From contig NZ_LMDV01000001.1 of the NCBI RefSeq assembly GCF_001425175.1, positions 827,454-891,453 on the forward strand: a DNA stretch of 64,000 nt, read 5' to 3'. Source of the DNA: Nocardioides sp. Root1257. Lineage in GTDB: Bacteria; Actinomycetota; Actinomycetes; Propionibacteriales; Nocardioidaceae. Both the position numbers and the translations under genes were made by a program. The notes under the pieces are model-generated. The model did no database searches, was not told the DNA's origin, and saw nothing but the letters and a program-made list of their open reading frames with translations. Shown in pieces: positions 37,831 through 47,078 of this stretch (within the stretch, counting starts at the first letter, position 1; each line of letters opens with the position of its first letter).

Positions 37831-40800
37831 CCGGCCAGGTGCCCCCAGGCCGGCGCCAGCTCGGACCACGGGCCGGTGGCCGCGACGCGGCCCTCGACGA
37901 GGACGACCACCCGGTCGGCCTGTGCGAGGGCGGCGCGCTTGCTGGTGGCGCCGATGACGGTGGCGCCGCGGTCGCGCAGGGCCGACCAGAGCTCGATCTC
38001 GGTGGCGGCGTCGAGGGCGGACGAGACGTCGTCGGCCAGCAGGAGCTCGGCGTCGCACGCGAGCCCCCGGGCCAGCGCGAGCCGCTGCACCTGGCCGCCG
38101 GACAGCCGGACGCCCCGGTGGCCGACCAGCGCGTCGGGTCCGCCCGCGCTCTCGACGTCGGGCAGCAGCCGGGCGCTCTCGAGCGCCGGCAGCACCACCC
38201 GGTCGGCGTGGTCGAGCCGCACGTTGTCGGTGAACGTGCCCGACAGCACCCGCGGCACCTGGGCGACGTGGGCGACCCGGCCGGGCCGCAGGAACGTCTC
38301 GGTGTCGGACGCCGGCTCGTCGTTCCACCGGATCTCGCCGGTCGAGGCCACCAGGCCGGCCAGGGCCGAGAGCAGGCTGGACTTGCCGGAGCCCACCTGA
38401 CCGAGGAGCAGCACCAGCTCACGGGAGCCCACGGTCAGGTCGACGTCGCTCACGCCGATCGTCCCGTCGTCGTGGACGGCGGAGACGCCGCGCAGCTCGA
38501 GGGTGCGCAACGAGTCGCGCGGGCCCGGCGCCGGGGCGGGCGCCGCACCGCTGACCAGGTCGACCCCGGCCGGCAGGTGCATCAGGTCGCCGCCGCCCGC
38601 CAGCCGGCTGGTGGTCTGCATCCAGGCCCGGGTCCCGGGTGCCTCGGTGATGACGGCACCGGCCACCCGGCCGAACCAGTCGAAGCCGTTGACCGCGCCC
38701 GCGACCAGCAGCGCCGTGGCGAGACCCCAACCGCCGGCGGCGAGGATCCCCCAGGCGGCGACCACGCCGCACTGCACCATCACGATCGGCACGCCGTCGA
38801 GCAGGGCCTGCACCCGGTGCTCGCGCACGGCGGCGTCGACGCGGCCGCTGTCGACGGCACGCAGGTGGGCGTGCACGCTCGGCGTCGACGCGGCCAGCTT
38901 GACGGTGCGGATCGAGTCGAGCGCCGACACCAGCGAGCGGCCGAACCGGGCGCGGGCCGCGGCCGACGCGGCCGCGGACCGTCCGGCGACGCGGCGACCC
39001 AGGGTCGAGGCCAGCGACGAGGCGACCATGACGGCCAGCAGCACGCCGCCGGCCAGGAAGCTCTGGGCGAGGACCGCGGTGAGCGCCGCGATCACGAGTC
39101 CGTTCATGAAGTCGACCCAGCGGTCGGCGTACCGTGCGAGCCGGTCGGCGTCCATGGTGCGGGCGACGACCTCGCCGGGCGGGGTACGCCGCAGCCGGTG
39201 CTGCTCGGTCTGGCCGACGAGCACGGCCGTGCGCACCCGCAGCATCACCGCGATCCACCAGCGCGGGTAGAGCCGGATCGCCTCCGCCAGCAGGAGCGGC
39301 GAGGCGAGCAGCGACAGCACGACGGCCGCGGTGAGCATCGTCGGGGTCTCCCCGCGCTGCAGCGCGACGACGACGTGGCCCCACAGGAAGCCGGTGACCG
39401 CGCCGAACGCGCCGCACAGCGCGGAGGCCAGGAAGATGACGATGCTCAGCGCGCCCCACTGGGGCTCGACGAGGAGCGCCGACGTCGTGGCCCGGCCGAG
39501 GCCGGGGACGGGTTCGAGGGCCGGGGCTGGCGGCGGCGTACCCGCCCGTCGCGCCGTGCCGACCTGGGTCGAGCCGACCTCCTCGGCGATGCCGCGGTCG
39601 TCCTCGGCGGAGGCCGTCAGCAGCGCACGGAACGGTCCGTCCTCGGCGGCCAGGCGGGCCCGCGGGCCGCGCTGCACGACCCGCCCGTGGTCGAGGACGG
39701 CAACCTGCTCGGCGCGCTCGGTGGTGGAGAGCCGGTGGGCGACCAGCAGGCCGGTGCGGCCCGAGAGCAGCCGGTCGGCGGCGCGCACGACGTTGGCCTC
39801 GGTCACCGGGTCCATGCGGGCGGTGGCCTCGTCGAGCACGACCACCGCGACGTCGCGCACCAGCAGCCGGGCGAACGCGACCAGCTGCTCCTCCCCCGCG
39901 GACAGCGTGGTGCCGCCCGGCCCGAGGAGGGTGTCGAGACCGGCGGAGAGGCCGGCGACCCAGGCGCCGAGCCCGAGCTCGGCCACGGCCGCCTCCACGC
40001 GGGCGCGCGGGACGTCCTCGAAGAGTGCGATGTTCTCGGCCAGGGTGCCTGCGAGGATCTCAGTGCGCTGGGTGACCACGCCCACCGCGGACCGCAGCGA
40101 GCCGAGCTCGAGGTCGAGCACGTCGACCCCGCCGAGCAGCACCGACCCGCGCTCCGGCTCGACGGCCCGCGAGAGCAGCGACGCGAGCGTCGACTTGCCC
40201 GAGCCGGTGCGGCCGACCAGCGCGCAGGTGGTGCCGGCCGGCACCTGCAGGTCGACGTCCTGGAGGGCGAACCGGCCCTCGACGTAGGCGAAGTGGAGGT
40301 CGGAGAACCGCAGGTCGAGCGGGCCGTCCGGGACCGGCCGACCGCCGGAGGGCTCGCGCTCGGCCCCGAGCACGCCGCGCAGCCGCAGCACCGCGCCGAA
40401 GCCCTCCTGGAGGTCCGGGAGGTGCCGGGCCAGCTGGTCGACCTGCCCGACGAACATCGTCGTGACGAGGAAGAGCGTGACCAGCGAGGACGTGTCGAGG
40501 TGGTCGTCGACGACGAGCGTGACCCCGATCAACGCGGTGCCGGCGAGCACCGCGTGCAGCATGGAACCTGCTCGGCGGGTGACCCGGGCCTCGACCTGGA
40601 GGACCGCGTCGAAGAGCGCGTGGACGCGGGCCGCGAGCTCGGTGCACCGGCGCAGGACGTGGGCCTGCCCCAGGCTCGCGCGCAGGTCGTCGCGGCCCGC
40701 GACACCCTCCTCGAGGGCGGCGGCGTGGTCGGTCCACGCGGCCTCCTCCACGACCTTGCGGGTGGAGATCTCGGGCAGCAGGGGGCGGACGACGGCCAGC

Positions 40801-41333
40801 GCGGCGAGCCCGGTCACCGGGAAGAGGACGAACGCCGGCCACCAGGTGATGCCCGCGACGATCCAGAGGGGGCCGGAGGCGAACGCCGTGCGGATCGCCA
40901 TCCAGCCGCTCTGGCGCAGGAGCGTGCCGACCTCGTGGGTGTCGTCGTCGATCCGGTCGAGCACCTCACCCACGGCCTGCTCGGTCAGCGCCGGGAGCGG
41001 CTGGTGCATCGCGGCGTCGAGCAGGTCGGCGCGCAGCTGGCCCTCGGCCCGGTCGACGGTGCCCGCCCACAGCGTGCGCGCAAGGGTGTCGAGCACCGCG
41101 GCGCCGACGACGCAGAGGGCGAGGACGCCGACGAGCCGGCCGGTCGCGTCCTCGGCCAGCCGACCCGCGACGAGCGAGCCCAGCGAGGTGCCGAGGGCGG
41201 CCACGGCGCACGCGACGAGGGCGCACACGGCCACCGGCGTACGCAGGCGTCGCCAGTCGACGGACCGTGCCGGCTCGGGCGGGTCGAGGCGCGGCGACGT
41301 GACCGTCCGGTCGGGGCCGAGAGTGGTGGACAT
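37827..41333 (-). CDS. Fused double-length ABC exporter (TMD-NBD-TMD-NBD)
   Basis: Single chain of 1168 residues with two exporter halves. NBD1 (about 345-580) has Walker A GRTGSGKST, Walker B VVVLDEATARMD and a variant signature LSAGEEQLVAF. NBD2 (about 945-1165) has Walker A GQVGSGKSS, canonical LSGGQVQRLALAR and Walker B LLLADDVSSALD, with Asp in place of the catalytic Glu. So one ATP site (NBD1 Walker with NBD2 signature) looks active and the other degenerate, as in heterodimeric exporters. CydDC-like assembly or drug export are both possible. Three copies of a repeat lie upstream. Confidence 0.88.
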   Translation of the reverse strand: MSTTLGPDRTVTSPRLDPPEPARSVDWRRLRTPVAVCALVACAVAALGTSLGSLVAGRLAEDATGRLVGVLALCVVGAAVLDTLARTLWAGTVDRAEGQLRADLLDAAMHQPLPALTEQAVGEVLDRIDDDTHEVGTLLRQSGWMAIRTAFASGPLWIVAGITWWPAFVLFPVTGLAALAVVRPLLPEISTRKVVEEAAWTDHAAALEEGVAGRDDLRASLGQAHVLRRCTELAARVHALFDAVLQVEARVTRRAGSMLHAVLAGTALIGVTLVVDDHLDTSSLVTLFLVTTMFVGQVDQLARHLPDLQEGFGAVLRLRGVLGAEREPSGGRPVPDGPLDLRFSDLHFAYVEGRFALQDVDLQVPAGTTCALVGRTGSGKSTLASLLSRAVEPERGSVLLGGVDVLDLELGSLRSAVGVVTQRTEILAGTLAENIALFEDVPRARVEAAVAELGLGAWVAGLSAGLDTLLGPGGTTLSAGEEQLVAFARLLVRDVAVVVLDEATARMDPVTEANVVRAADRLLSGRTGLLVAHRLSTTERAEQVAVLDHGRVVQRGPRARLAAEDGPFRALLTASAEDDRGIAEEVGSTQVGTARRAGTPPPAPALEPVPGLGRATTSALLVEPQWGALSIVIFLASALCGAFGAVTGFLWGHVVVALQRGETPTMLTAAVVLSLLASPLLLAEAIRLYPRWWIAVMLRVRTAVLVGQTEQHRLRRTPPGEVVARTMDADRLARYADRWVDFMNGLVIAALTAVLAQSFLAGGVLLAVMVASSLASTLGRRVAGRSAAASAAARARFGRSLVSALDSIRTVKLAASTPSVHAHLRAVDSGRVDAAVREHRVQALLDGVPIVMVQCGVVAAWGILAAGGWGLATALLVAGAVNGFDWFGRVAGAVITEAPGTRAWMQTTSRLAGGGDLMHLPAGVDLVSGAAPAPAPGPRDSLRTLELRGVSAVHDDGTIGVSDVDLTVGSRELVLLLGQVGSGKSSLLSALAGLVASTGEIRWNDEPASDTETFLRPGRVAHVAQVPRVLSGTFTDNVRLDHADRVVLPALESARLLPDVESAGGPDALVGHRGVRLSGGQVQRLALARGLACDAELLLADDVSSALDAATEIELWSALRDRGATVIGATSKRAALAQADRVVVLVEGRVAATGPWSELAPAWGHLAG

Positions 41334-41408
41334 CGAGGTCGAGGCTATGTCGCTGCGCCGACAGTCGTCGCCTGGTTTACAGGGGTGTGGCGGGGGCGCG
41401 GCGGCGGG

Positions 41409-41714
41409 TCTGCGGGTTTCACCGGCTGACCGCCAAAACCCGCATGCCGGTCAGCCGAAACCCGCACGCCACACCGGCCAGGGACGGCGCGTCGTACAGG
41501 TCTTGGCTGACAGGTCGTCGGACGGTCCGGGGAGTACGGCGCGTCTGCGGGTTTCACCGGCTGACCGCCAAAACCCGCATGCCGGTCAGCCGAAACCCGC
41601 GCGCCACACCGGCCAAGGACGGCGCGTCGTACAGGTCTTGGCTGACAGGTCGTCGGACGGTCCAGGGAGTACGGCGTGTCTGCGGGTTTCACCGGCTGAC
41701 CGCCAAAACCCGCA
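41409..41714. repeat. 135-bp tandem repeat, 2.3 copies, with internal palindrome
   Basis: The stretch 41334-41720 has no convincing gene. Copies start at 41409, 41544 and 41679 (the third cut off near 41714). The first two differ at only a few bases. Each unit starts TCTGCGGGTTTCACCGGCTG and contains an imperfect hairpin in which CGGCTGACCG pairs with CGGTCAGCCG and CGGGTTT with AAACCCG. The period is a multiple of three, which keeps false reading frames open on both strands. It is probably a species-level intergenic repeat. Confidence 0.85.
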
Positions 41715-41720
41715 GACCCG

Positions 41721-42251
41721 CTACGACGCCCTCCAGCGCGTCGCCCCACCGTCGCCGGTGGTGGCCAGCGCCGTCATCGAGCGGGCCACGACCCGGTAGA
41801 CGTGCCACGGCGGTCGACCTGCCGACGGGGCGCTGAACTCGGCGGTGAGGGCGATGCCCGACTCGTCGACGCGGCATGGCCAGTCGACCGCCCACTCGGC
41901 GGCGCGGGCGGCGACGACGTCGGGGTCGGTGACCAGCTCGGCGTCGCCCTCGACGACGAGGTCGAACTCATGGGTCGCGACGCTGATCGCGCACCGCGGG
42001 TCACGGGCGACGTTGCGGCCCTTGCGCGTCGTACGCCCGGTCTCGAACCAGAAGGAGCCCTCGGCCCAGAGCGCGCCGATGCCCGTGACGTGCGGGCTGC
42101 CGTCGGCGTTCAGGGTGGTCAGCCAGCAGGTGTGCCGGTCCGGTCCACCGGTGCCTGGCGCCTGGGTGAAGCCGGCGTCGAGACGCGCCACGATCGGCGC
42201 CCACTCCAGCTGCGGGAGGTCGTAGAGCTCAGCGAGGTTCTTGGCGTCCAT
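41721..42251 (-). CDS. PPOX-fold (pyridoxamine 5'-phosphate oxidase-like) flavoprotein
   Basis: Split-barrel protein of 176 residues. CWLTTLNADGSPHVTGIGALW is the typical first hairpin (split here as CWLTTLNADG and SPHVTGIGALW), followed by FWFETGRTTRKGRNVARDPRC, where a cofactor phosphate is normally bound, and FDLVVEGDAELVTD. Family members use FMN or F420; the choice cannot be made here. It lies 30 bases after the permease gene at 42282, so it could be read with the importer operon. Its stop directly abuts the repeat. Confidence 0.82.
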   Translation of the reverse strand: MDAKNLAELYDLPQLEWAPIVARLDAGFTQAPGTGGPDRHTCWLTTLNADGSPHVTGIGALWAEGSFWFETGRTTRKGRNVARDPRCAISVATHEFDLVVEGDAELVTDPDVVAARAAEWAVDWPCRVDESGIALTAEFSAPSAGRPPWHVYRVVARSMTALATTGDGGATRWRAS

Positions 42252-42281
42252 GCCAGGTACGACCGACCAGGCCGGGCGAAG

Positions 42282-43091
42282 TCATCGGGCGCCGGTGAGT
42301 CCCTCCGTCGACGCCCCCGACAGCCGCTGGGCGAGGTAGATCGGGATCGCCGAGAAGATCACCAGCACCGCCGCGACGACGTTGACGATCGGCGCCTGGT
42401 TGGGGCGGAACAGGTTCTGGAAGATCCAGATCGGCAGCGTCTGGTCCTGCGGGCTCGCGGTGAAGGTGGTCACCACGATCTCGTCGAAGGACAGGCCGAA
42501 GGACAGCAGCGCGCCCGCGAGCAGCGCCGAGCGCAGCATCGGGAAGGTCACCAGCCGGAAGGTCGTCCACCGGCCGGCACCGAGGTCCATCGACGCCTGC
42601 TCGAAGTTGCCCCCGAGCCGCTGGAACCGGGCCTGCACGTTGTTGAAGACCGTGACGATGCAGAAGGTCGCGTGCGCGATCACGATGGTCCAGAGGCTCA
42701 GGTCGATGCCGAGGATCGTGCGGAAGCCGTTCTGGAACGCCAGTCCCGTGACGACGCCGGGCAGCGCGATCGGCAGGATGATCAGCAGGGACACGACGTT
42801 GCGCCCGAAGAAGCGGGTCCGCCGCAGCCCCATCGCGGCGAGCGTGCCGAGCACGAGCGCGAGCGCGGTCGCGGCGAGCGCCACCCGGACGCTGGTCCAC
42901 AGCGCGTCCCGCGCCCCCTGGCTCTCCCAGGCGACGTGCCACCAGTGCAGCGTCAGCCCCGGCGGCGGCCAGCCGAAGGTGTTGTCGGTGTTGAACGAGT
43001 TGAGCAGCACCAGTGCCAGCGGGATGTAGACGATCACCAGCACCACTGCCGTGACGGCGGTGAGCGAGCGGCGGAGTCCGTGCGACAACAT
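42282..43091 (-). CDS. Polyamine-type ABC importer permease (PotC-like), system 1
   Basis: Inner-membrane permease of 269 residues with six helices. The cytoplasmic coupling loop reads NFEQASMDLGAGRWTTFRLVTFP, the E-x-A-x-x-x-G motif of binding-protein-dependent permeases. LSFGLSFDEIVVTTFTA is typical of PotC/YdcV. ATG 43091 overlaps the upstream permease stop as TGATG. Last importer gene of the 46194-42282 unit. Confidence 0.88.
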   Translation of the reverse strand: MLSHGLRRSLTAVTAVVLVIVYIPLALVLLNSFNTDNTFGWPPPGLTLHWWHVAWESQGARDALWTSVRVALAATALALVLGTLAAMGLRRTRFFGRNVVSLLIILPIALPGVVTGLAFQNGFRTILGIDLSLWTIVIAHATFCIVTVFNNVQARFQRLGGNFEQASMDLGAGRWTTFRLVTFPMLRSALLAGALLSFGLSFDEIVVTTFTASPQDQTLPIWIFQNLFRPNQAPIVNVVAAVLVIFSAIPIYLAQRLSGASTEGLTGAR

Positions 43092-43939
43092 CAGAGCTGC
43101 TCCAGTGCGCCGGTACGGCGGGCCGCGGCCAGGTAGCCGAGCATCACCACGATCGGGATGGTCGCCACCGCGGCCGCGAACGGCAGGTTGTTGGCGGCGC
43201 CCTGGTTGTCGTAGACGACGTTGCCGAGCATCTGCGTCGTCCCGCCCACGATCTTGACCGCGATGTAGTCGCCCATGGTCAGGGAGAACGTGAAGATCGA
43301 CCCGGCCACGAACGCCGGGAACGCCATCGGCAGCACCACACGGCGCAGCGTCATCCACGAGCCCGCGCCGAGGTCGGCGGACGCCTCGAAGAGCGAGTCC
43401 GGGACCCGCTCGAGCCCGGCGAACACCGGCAGGATCATGTAGGGCAGCCACAGGTAGGCGAGCGTCACCGTCGTGGCGAAGAGCCCGTAGCCCGGCGAGT
43501 GCAGGCCGAACGGCTCGACCACCCATGCGATCGGGCCGTTGGAGGAGAACATGCCGCGCCAGGCGTACGCCTTGACGAGGTACGACGCCCACAGCGGCAT
43601 CAGGACCGCGATCACCAGCAGCCGCTGGGCGCGCGGTGACGCGACCTTCGCCATGTAGAGCGCGATCGGGAACGCGATCACCGCGTCGATCAGCGTCACC
43701 AGGGCCGCGATGCCGATCGTGCGCAGCGTGATGGTCCGGTAGACGTCGACCGTGAAGAGCGTCTGGAAGTTCTCGGTCGTCCAGACCCGCTCGATGTTCC
43801 CGGTGAAGTCGTTCTGCATCCACAGGGAGGTGATGAGGAGCGCCGCCAGCGCCCCCAGGTAGGCCACCCCCAGCCACAGCATCGATGGCGTGAGGAGGAG
43901 GCCCACCCGGAGGCCCGGGCGTCGGTCGAGAAGGGACAA
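43091..43939 (-). CDS. Polyamine-type ABC importer permease (PotB-like), system 1
   Basis: Permease of 282 residues with six helices. The first extracytoplasmic loop is LWMQNDFTGNIERVWTTENF; the coupling loop is LFEASADLGAGSWMTLRRVVLP; the PotB-like end includes TMGDYIAVKIVGG and NLPFAAAVATIPIV. It lies 3 bases after the binding-protein gene and overlaps the second permease by one base. Confidence 0.88.
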   Translation of the reverse strand: MSLLDRRPGLRVGLLLTPSMLWLGVAYLGALAALLITSLWMQNDFTGNIERVWTTENFQTLFTVDVYRTITLRTIGIAALVTLIDAVIAFPIALYMAKVASPRAQRLLVIAVLMPLWASYLVKAYAWRGMFSSNGPIAWVVEPFGLHSPGYGLFATTVTLAYLWLPYMILPVFAGLERVPDSLFEASADLGAGSWMTLRRVVLPMAFPAFVAGSIFTFSLTMGDYIAVKIVGGTTQMLGNVVYDNQGAANNLPFAAAVATIPIVVMLGYLAAARRTGALEQL

Positions 43940-43942
43940 CCG

Positions 43943-45160
43943 TCAGCCCTTGATCTCGGTCCAGGCGGTCGTCCAGTCGCCGTAGTCGGTGCACTTCACG
44001 TCCGTGCGACCGTCCAGGCACTGCTCGATCGGCGTGGTCCAGTAGTGGATCTGCGCGGCGAAGTCGGCGTCGGTTGCGTGGTACGTGTCGCAGAAGGACG
44101 TGTCGGTGGTGAGGTCGCACGCCTTCGTGTTGGCGGGCGCCTCACCGAAGTACTCCGCCACCGCGGCCTGCGCCTTCGGGCTGGTGATGTAGTCCATCCA
44201 GAGGTAGCCGCAGTTCGGGTTCTTGGCCTTCGAGCTGATCATCCAGGTGTCGGACCAGCCGGTGGAGCCCTCCTCGGGGAGGATCGCCTCCACGGAGTCG
44301 CCGATGGTCGAGGCGATCACCTGCCAGGTGGTGCCGATGACCGAGTCGCCGCTCTTGAAGGCCGCGACCTCCTTGAGGTAGTCCGACCAGTACTCCGAGA
44401 CGTTCTTGCGCTGGTTCTTCAGCAGGTCGACCGCGGCGGCGAGCTGGTCGTCGTCGAGGGCGTAGGGGTCCTCGATGCCCAGGTCGGGCTGCGTCTTCAT
44501 GAGGTAGAGCGCCGCGTCCGCGATGTAGATCGGCGAGTCGTACGCCGTGACCTTGCCGGCGTAGTCGGACGAACCCTCGAAGACCGCGCCCCAGCTGGTC
44601 GGTGCCGGGCTGACGGCGGCCTTGTCCCACATCAGCAGGTTCGCGCCCCAGCCGTGCGGTACGCCGTACATCTGGCCGTCGACGGAGTTGAACTTCTGGT
44701 CCTTGAGGAAGGGCGCGATGTCCGCGTAGTTCTTCAGCAGGTCGGTGTTGACCGGGGCGACGTCGCCCGAGGCGATCAGCCGCAGGGTCGCGTCGCCGGA
44801 GGCCGAGACCACGTCGTACTCGCCGGTCTTCATCAGCTGCACGGCCTCGTCGGAGGTGCCGAAGTACTTCACGTTGGCCTGGCAGCCGGACTCCTTCTCG
44901 AACGGCGTCACCCAGTCGATCGTCTTGTCGGTGCTGCCGTCCTCGGCGTACCCGGGCCAGGCCAGGATGTTGACCTGTCCCTCGGGGTCGCCGATCGCGT
45001 CGGCCATCGGGACGTCGGGCGCGGTGAAGCCGCCCTGGTCCTTGCTCGCTGCCTTGCCCTCACTGTCGCCACCCGAGCTGGTGCCACAGGCCGTCGCCGC
45101 CAGCGCGAGCACGCTCGCACAGGCCACCGCGGCCAGCCTCGTCATCCGGATCTTCCTCAT
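43943..45160 (-). CDS. Polyamine-type solute-binding lipoprotein (PotD-like), system 1
   Basis: Extracytoplasmic binding protein of 405 residues. The signal segment [17 protein letters not shown] ends in the lipid-site cysteine, so it is membrane anchored. It carries [21 protein letters not shown] and [15 protein letters not shown], features of the PotD/spermidine-putrescine group, and a late [18 protein letters not shown]. Several cysteines near the C-terminus (CDLTTD, FCDTYH, QCLDG, KCTDYG) suggest disulphides. ATG 45160 overlaps the ATPase stop by 4 bases and has a GAGGAG site. Confidence 0.87.
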   Translation of the reverse strand: MRKIRMTRLAAVACASVLALAATACGTSSGGDSEGKAASKDQGGFTAPDVPMADAIGDPEGQVNILAWPGYAEDGSTDKTIDWVTPFEKESGCQANVKYFGTSDEAVQLMKTGEYDVVSASGDATLRLIASGDVAPVNTDLLKNYADIAPFLKDQKFNSVDGQMYGVPHGWGANLLMWDKAAVSPAPTSWGAVFEGSSDYAGKVTAYDSPIYIADAALYLMKTQPDLGIEDPYALDDDQLAAAVDLLKNQRKNVSEYWSDYLKEVAAFKSGDSVIGTTWQVIASTIGDSVEAILPEEGSTGWSDTWMISSKAKNPNCGYLWMDYITSPKAQAAVAEYFGEAPANTKACDLTTDTSFCDTYHATDADFAAQIHYWTTPIEQCLDGRTDVKCTDYGDWTTAWTEIKG

Positions 45161-46194
45161 GCTGTCTCCTCCTCAAGGGACACCAGGTGGTCGCGACGCC
45201 ACGTGAGCACGACGCGTTGGTCACGCCGCTCCAGCGCGGCGTCGATCGAGGTGTCGGTGTTGGGGTGCGACACCGTCACGGTCGGGCCCGCGTCCAGCGC
45301 GACCACGGTGCTGGTCGTCGAGCCGAGGTAGACGACCTCGCGGACGACACCGGGAGCGACGCAGAGGCCGCTGGTGTCGGCGGGGGCCTCGGCGTCGAGG
45401 CGCACCTTCTCGGGCCGGATCACGAAGGCGCCCTCGGCGCCGACGAGCTCGCGGGCCGCCTCGCCGCGGAAGAGGTTGGACGTGCCGACGAAGCCCGCGA
45501 CGAAGGCGCTGGCCGGGCGCTCGTAGAGCTCGACCGGCGTCGCGAGCTGCTCGATGCGCCCCTCGTTGAAGACCGCGACCCGGTCGCTCATCGTGAGCGC
45601 CTCCTCCTGGTCGTGGGTGACGAACACGAACGTGATCCCGACCTCGCGCTGGATCTCCTTGAGCTCGATCTGCATCTCGCGGCGCAGCTTGAGGTCGAGG
45701 GCTCCGAGCGGCTCGTCGAGGAGCAGCACCTTGGGTCGGTTGACCAGGGCCCGCGCGAGGGCGACCCGCTGGCGCTGGCCGCCGGAGAGCTGGTGCGGGC
45801 GACGCGCGGCGTACGACTCGAGCCGCACGGTCGCGAGCGCCTCCTCGGCCCGGGTACGCCGCTCGGCCCGGCCGACCTTCTTCACGCGCAGGCCGTACTC
45901 GACGTTCTCGAGCACGCTCATGTGCGGGAAGATCGCGTAGTCCTGGAAGACGGTGTTGACGTCGCGCGCGAACGGCGGACGCCTGGTCACGTCGTCCTCC
46001 CCCAGCACGATCGTGCCGGCGGTCGGCTCCTCGAAGCCCGCGATCAGCCGGAGCACGGTCGTCTTGCCCGACCCGGACGGGCCGAGCATCGAGAAGAACT
46101 CACCGTCGGCGATGTCGAGGTCGAGCTCGTCCACGGCCCGCACCTGGTCGTAGTGCTTGCTCAGGCCGCGCAGCGAGATGGCCGTCGCCGTCAT
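45157..46194 (-). CDS. Polyamine-type importer ATPase (PotA-like), system 1
   Basis: ATPase of 345 residues. Walker A is [15 protein letters not shown], the Q-loop [13 protein letters not shown], the signature [15 protein letters not shown], and Walker [13 protein letters not shown]. The C-terminal TOBE domain (about 250-345) includes [12 protein letters not shown] chose ATG 46194 because AGAGGAG precedes it; an upstream ATG at 46257 would add 21 unusual residues. It leads an ATPase-binding protein-permease-permease operon. Confidence 0.92.
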   Translation of the reverse strand: MTATAISLRGLSKHYDQVRAVDELDLDIADGEFFSMLGPSGSGKTTVLRLIAGFEEPTAGTIVLGEDDVTRRPPFARDVNTVFQDYAIFPHMSVLENVEYGLRVKKVGRAERRTRAEEALATVRLESYAARRPHQLSGGQRQRVALARALVNRPKVLLLDEPLGALDLKLRREMQIELKEIQREVGITFVFVTHDQEEALTMSDRVAVFNEGRIEQLATPVELYERPASAFVAGFVGTSNLFRGEAARELVGAEGAFVIRPEKVRLDAEAPADTSGLCVAPGVVREVVYLGSTTSTVVALDAGPTVTVSHPNTDTSIDAALERRDQRVVLTWRRDHLVSLEEETA

Positions 46195-46307
46195 CGGGCT
46201 CCTCTGGTCATGCTGTTGCTCGGGCAGGTGACGCCCATAAGATATGGAACCAGTCATTAAATGGGTAGACCCCGATCGGTAACAACTGTGTTGCGAAGGA
46301 GCGCGCG
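46195..46307. promoter_or_regulatory. Divergent importer-1 / gntR promoter region
   Basis: A 113-bp AT-richer gap. It holds CCATAAGATATGG (46235-46247), a perfect dyad with 5-bp arms and a 3-base centre, and CATTAAATG (46254-46262), a perfect 9-bp dyad. Either could bind the divergent GntR regulator. No -10/-35 pair is clear enough to assign. Confidence 0.45.
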
Positions 46308-47078
46308 ATGACGGAGATCCGTCGGCACGGCAGCCGCGCGCGCGGCGCGATCTTCGCGCCCCTCGGCGACGTCGGCCGGGCGGGTCAGGTCGAGCAACGG
46401 CTGACCGAGGCGATCCGCTCCGGGGTGCTCGCTGAGGGTGAGCGGCTGCCCAGCGAGCCCGAGCTCGCCGCGATGCTGGGCGTCGCGGTGGTGACCGTGC
46501 GCGAGGCCCTGACCGGGCTGCGCGCGGAGGGCCTGGTCACCACCTCCCGCGGTCGCGGCGGCGGGACCTTCATCGCGGCGGGCGCCGACGCCGACGAGGA
46601 GGCGCTCGCGGAGCGGCTCGGATCGATGTCGCGCGCCGAGCTCCAGGACCGCGCGACGCAGTACGTGCTCGTCCTCGCCGGCTGCGCCGAGCTGGCCGCC
46701 GAGCGGGCCGACGGCGACGAGGTCACCGCGCTCCGCAGCCTGCTGCCCACCGAGGGCGACCCGGTCGGGGCCTGGCGGCACGCCGACGCCGAGCTCTGGC
46801 TCTCGGTTGCCGCCCTGACCCAGTCGGCGCGGGTCACGCGCGACGTGGTGCGGCTCGAGGCCGACTTCGGCAGCCTGGCGCGCATCCCCTTCGCGGACCC
46901 GGACGTCCGCGAGCAGACGGCCCACCACCACGACCGCCTGATCGCCACCATCGCCGCCGGCGACCTGGAGGCCGCGCGTCAGTGCGCACGGACGCACCTG
47001 CAGTCCACACTGGAGCGGGTGGTCCGCACCCAGGCCGACGTCCACGACCGCAACCGGATGCCGAGGAGCGCCTCTTGA
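46308..47078 (+). CDS. GntR/FadR-family regulator
   Basis: Regulator of 256 residues. The N-terminal winged HTH has [42 protein letters not shown] and [15 protein letters not shown], typical of GntR. The helical C-terminal domain is FCD-like, with late histidines (HADAELW and TAHHHDRLI) that may bind metal or acid ligand. GAAGGAG precedes the ATG. Divergent from importer 1 and coupled to a Cache-domain gene, so probably controls polyamine uptake. Confidence 0.9.
   Translation: MTEIRRHGSRARGAIFAPLGDVGRAGQVEQRLTEAIRSGVLAEGERLPSEPELAAMLGVAVVTVREALTGLRAEGLVTTSRGRGGGTFIAAGADADEEALAERLGSMSRAELQDRATQYVLVLAGCAELAAERADGDEVTALRSLLPTEGDPVGAWRHADAELWLSVAALTQSARVTRDVVRLEADFGSLARIPFADPDVREQTAHHHDRLIATIAAGDLEAARQCARTHLQSTLERVVRTQADVHDRNRMPRSAS

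Noticed and set aside
37839..41429. A 1196-codon open frame on the plus strand
   Set aside because: Antisense to the fused ABC exporter, whose frame has every ABC motif. The plus-strand frame has none.
41409..41714. Possible CRISPR array
   Set aside because: Whole 135-bp units are conserved, including the parts that would be spacers, and no cas genes are nearby.
41345..41836. Open frames with 45-residue repeats on both strands
   Set aside because: They arise because the DNA repeat period (135 bp) is a multiple of three. Both strands and more than one frame are open, and no start has a ribosome site.
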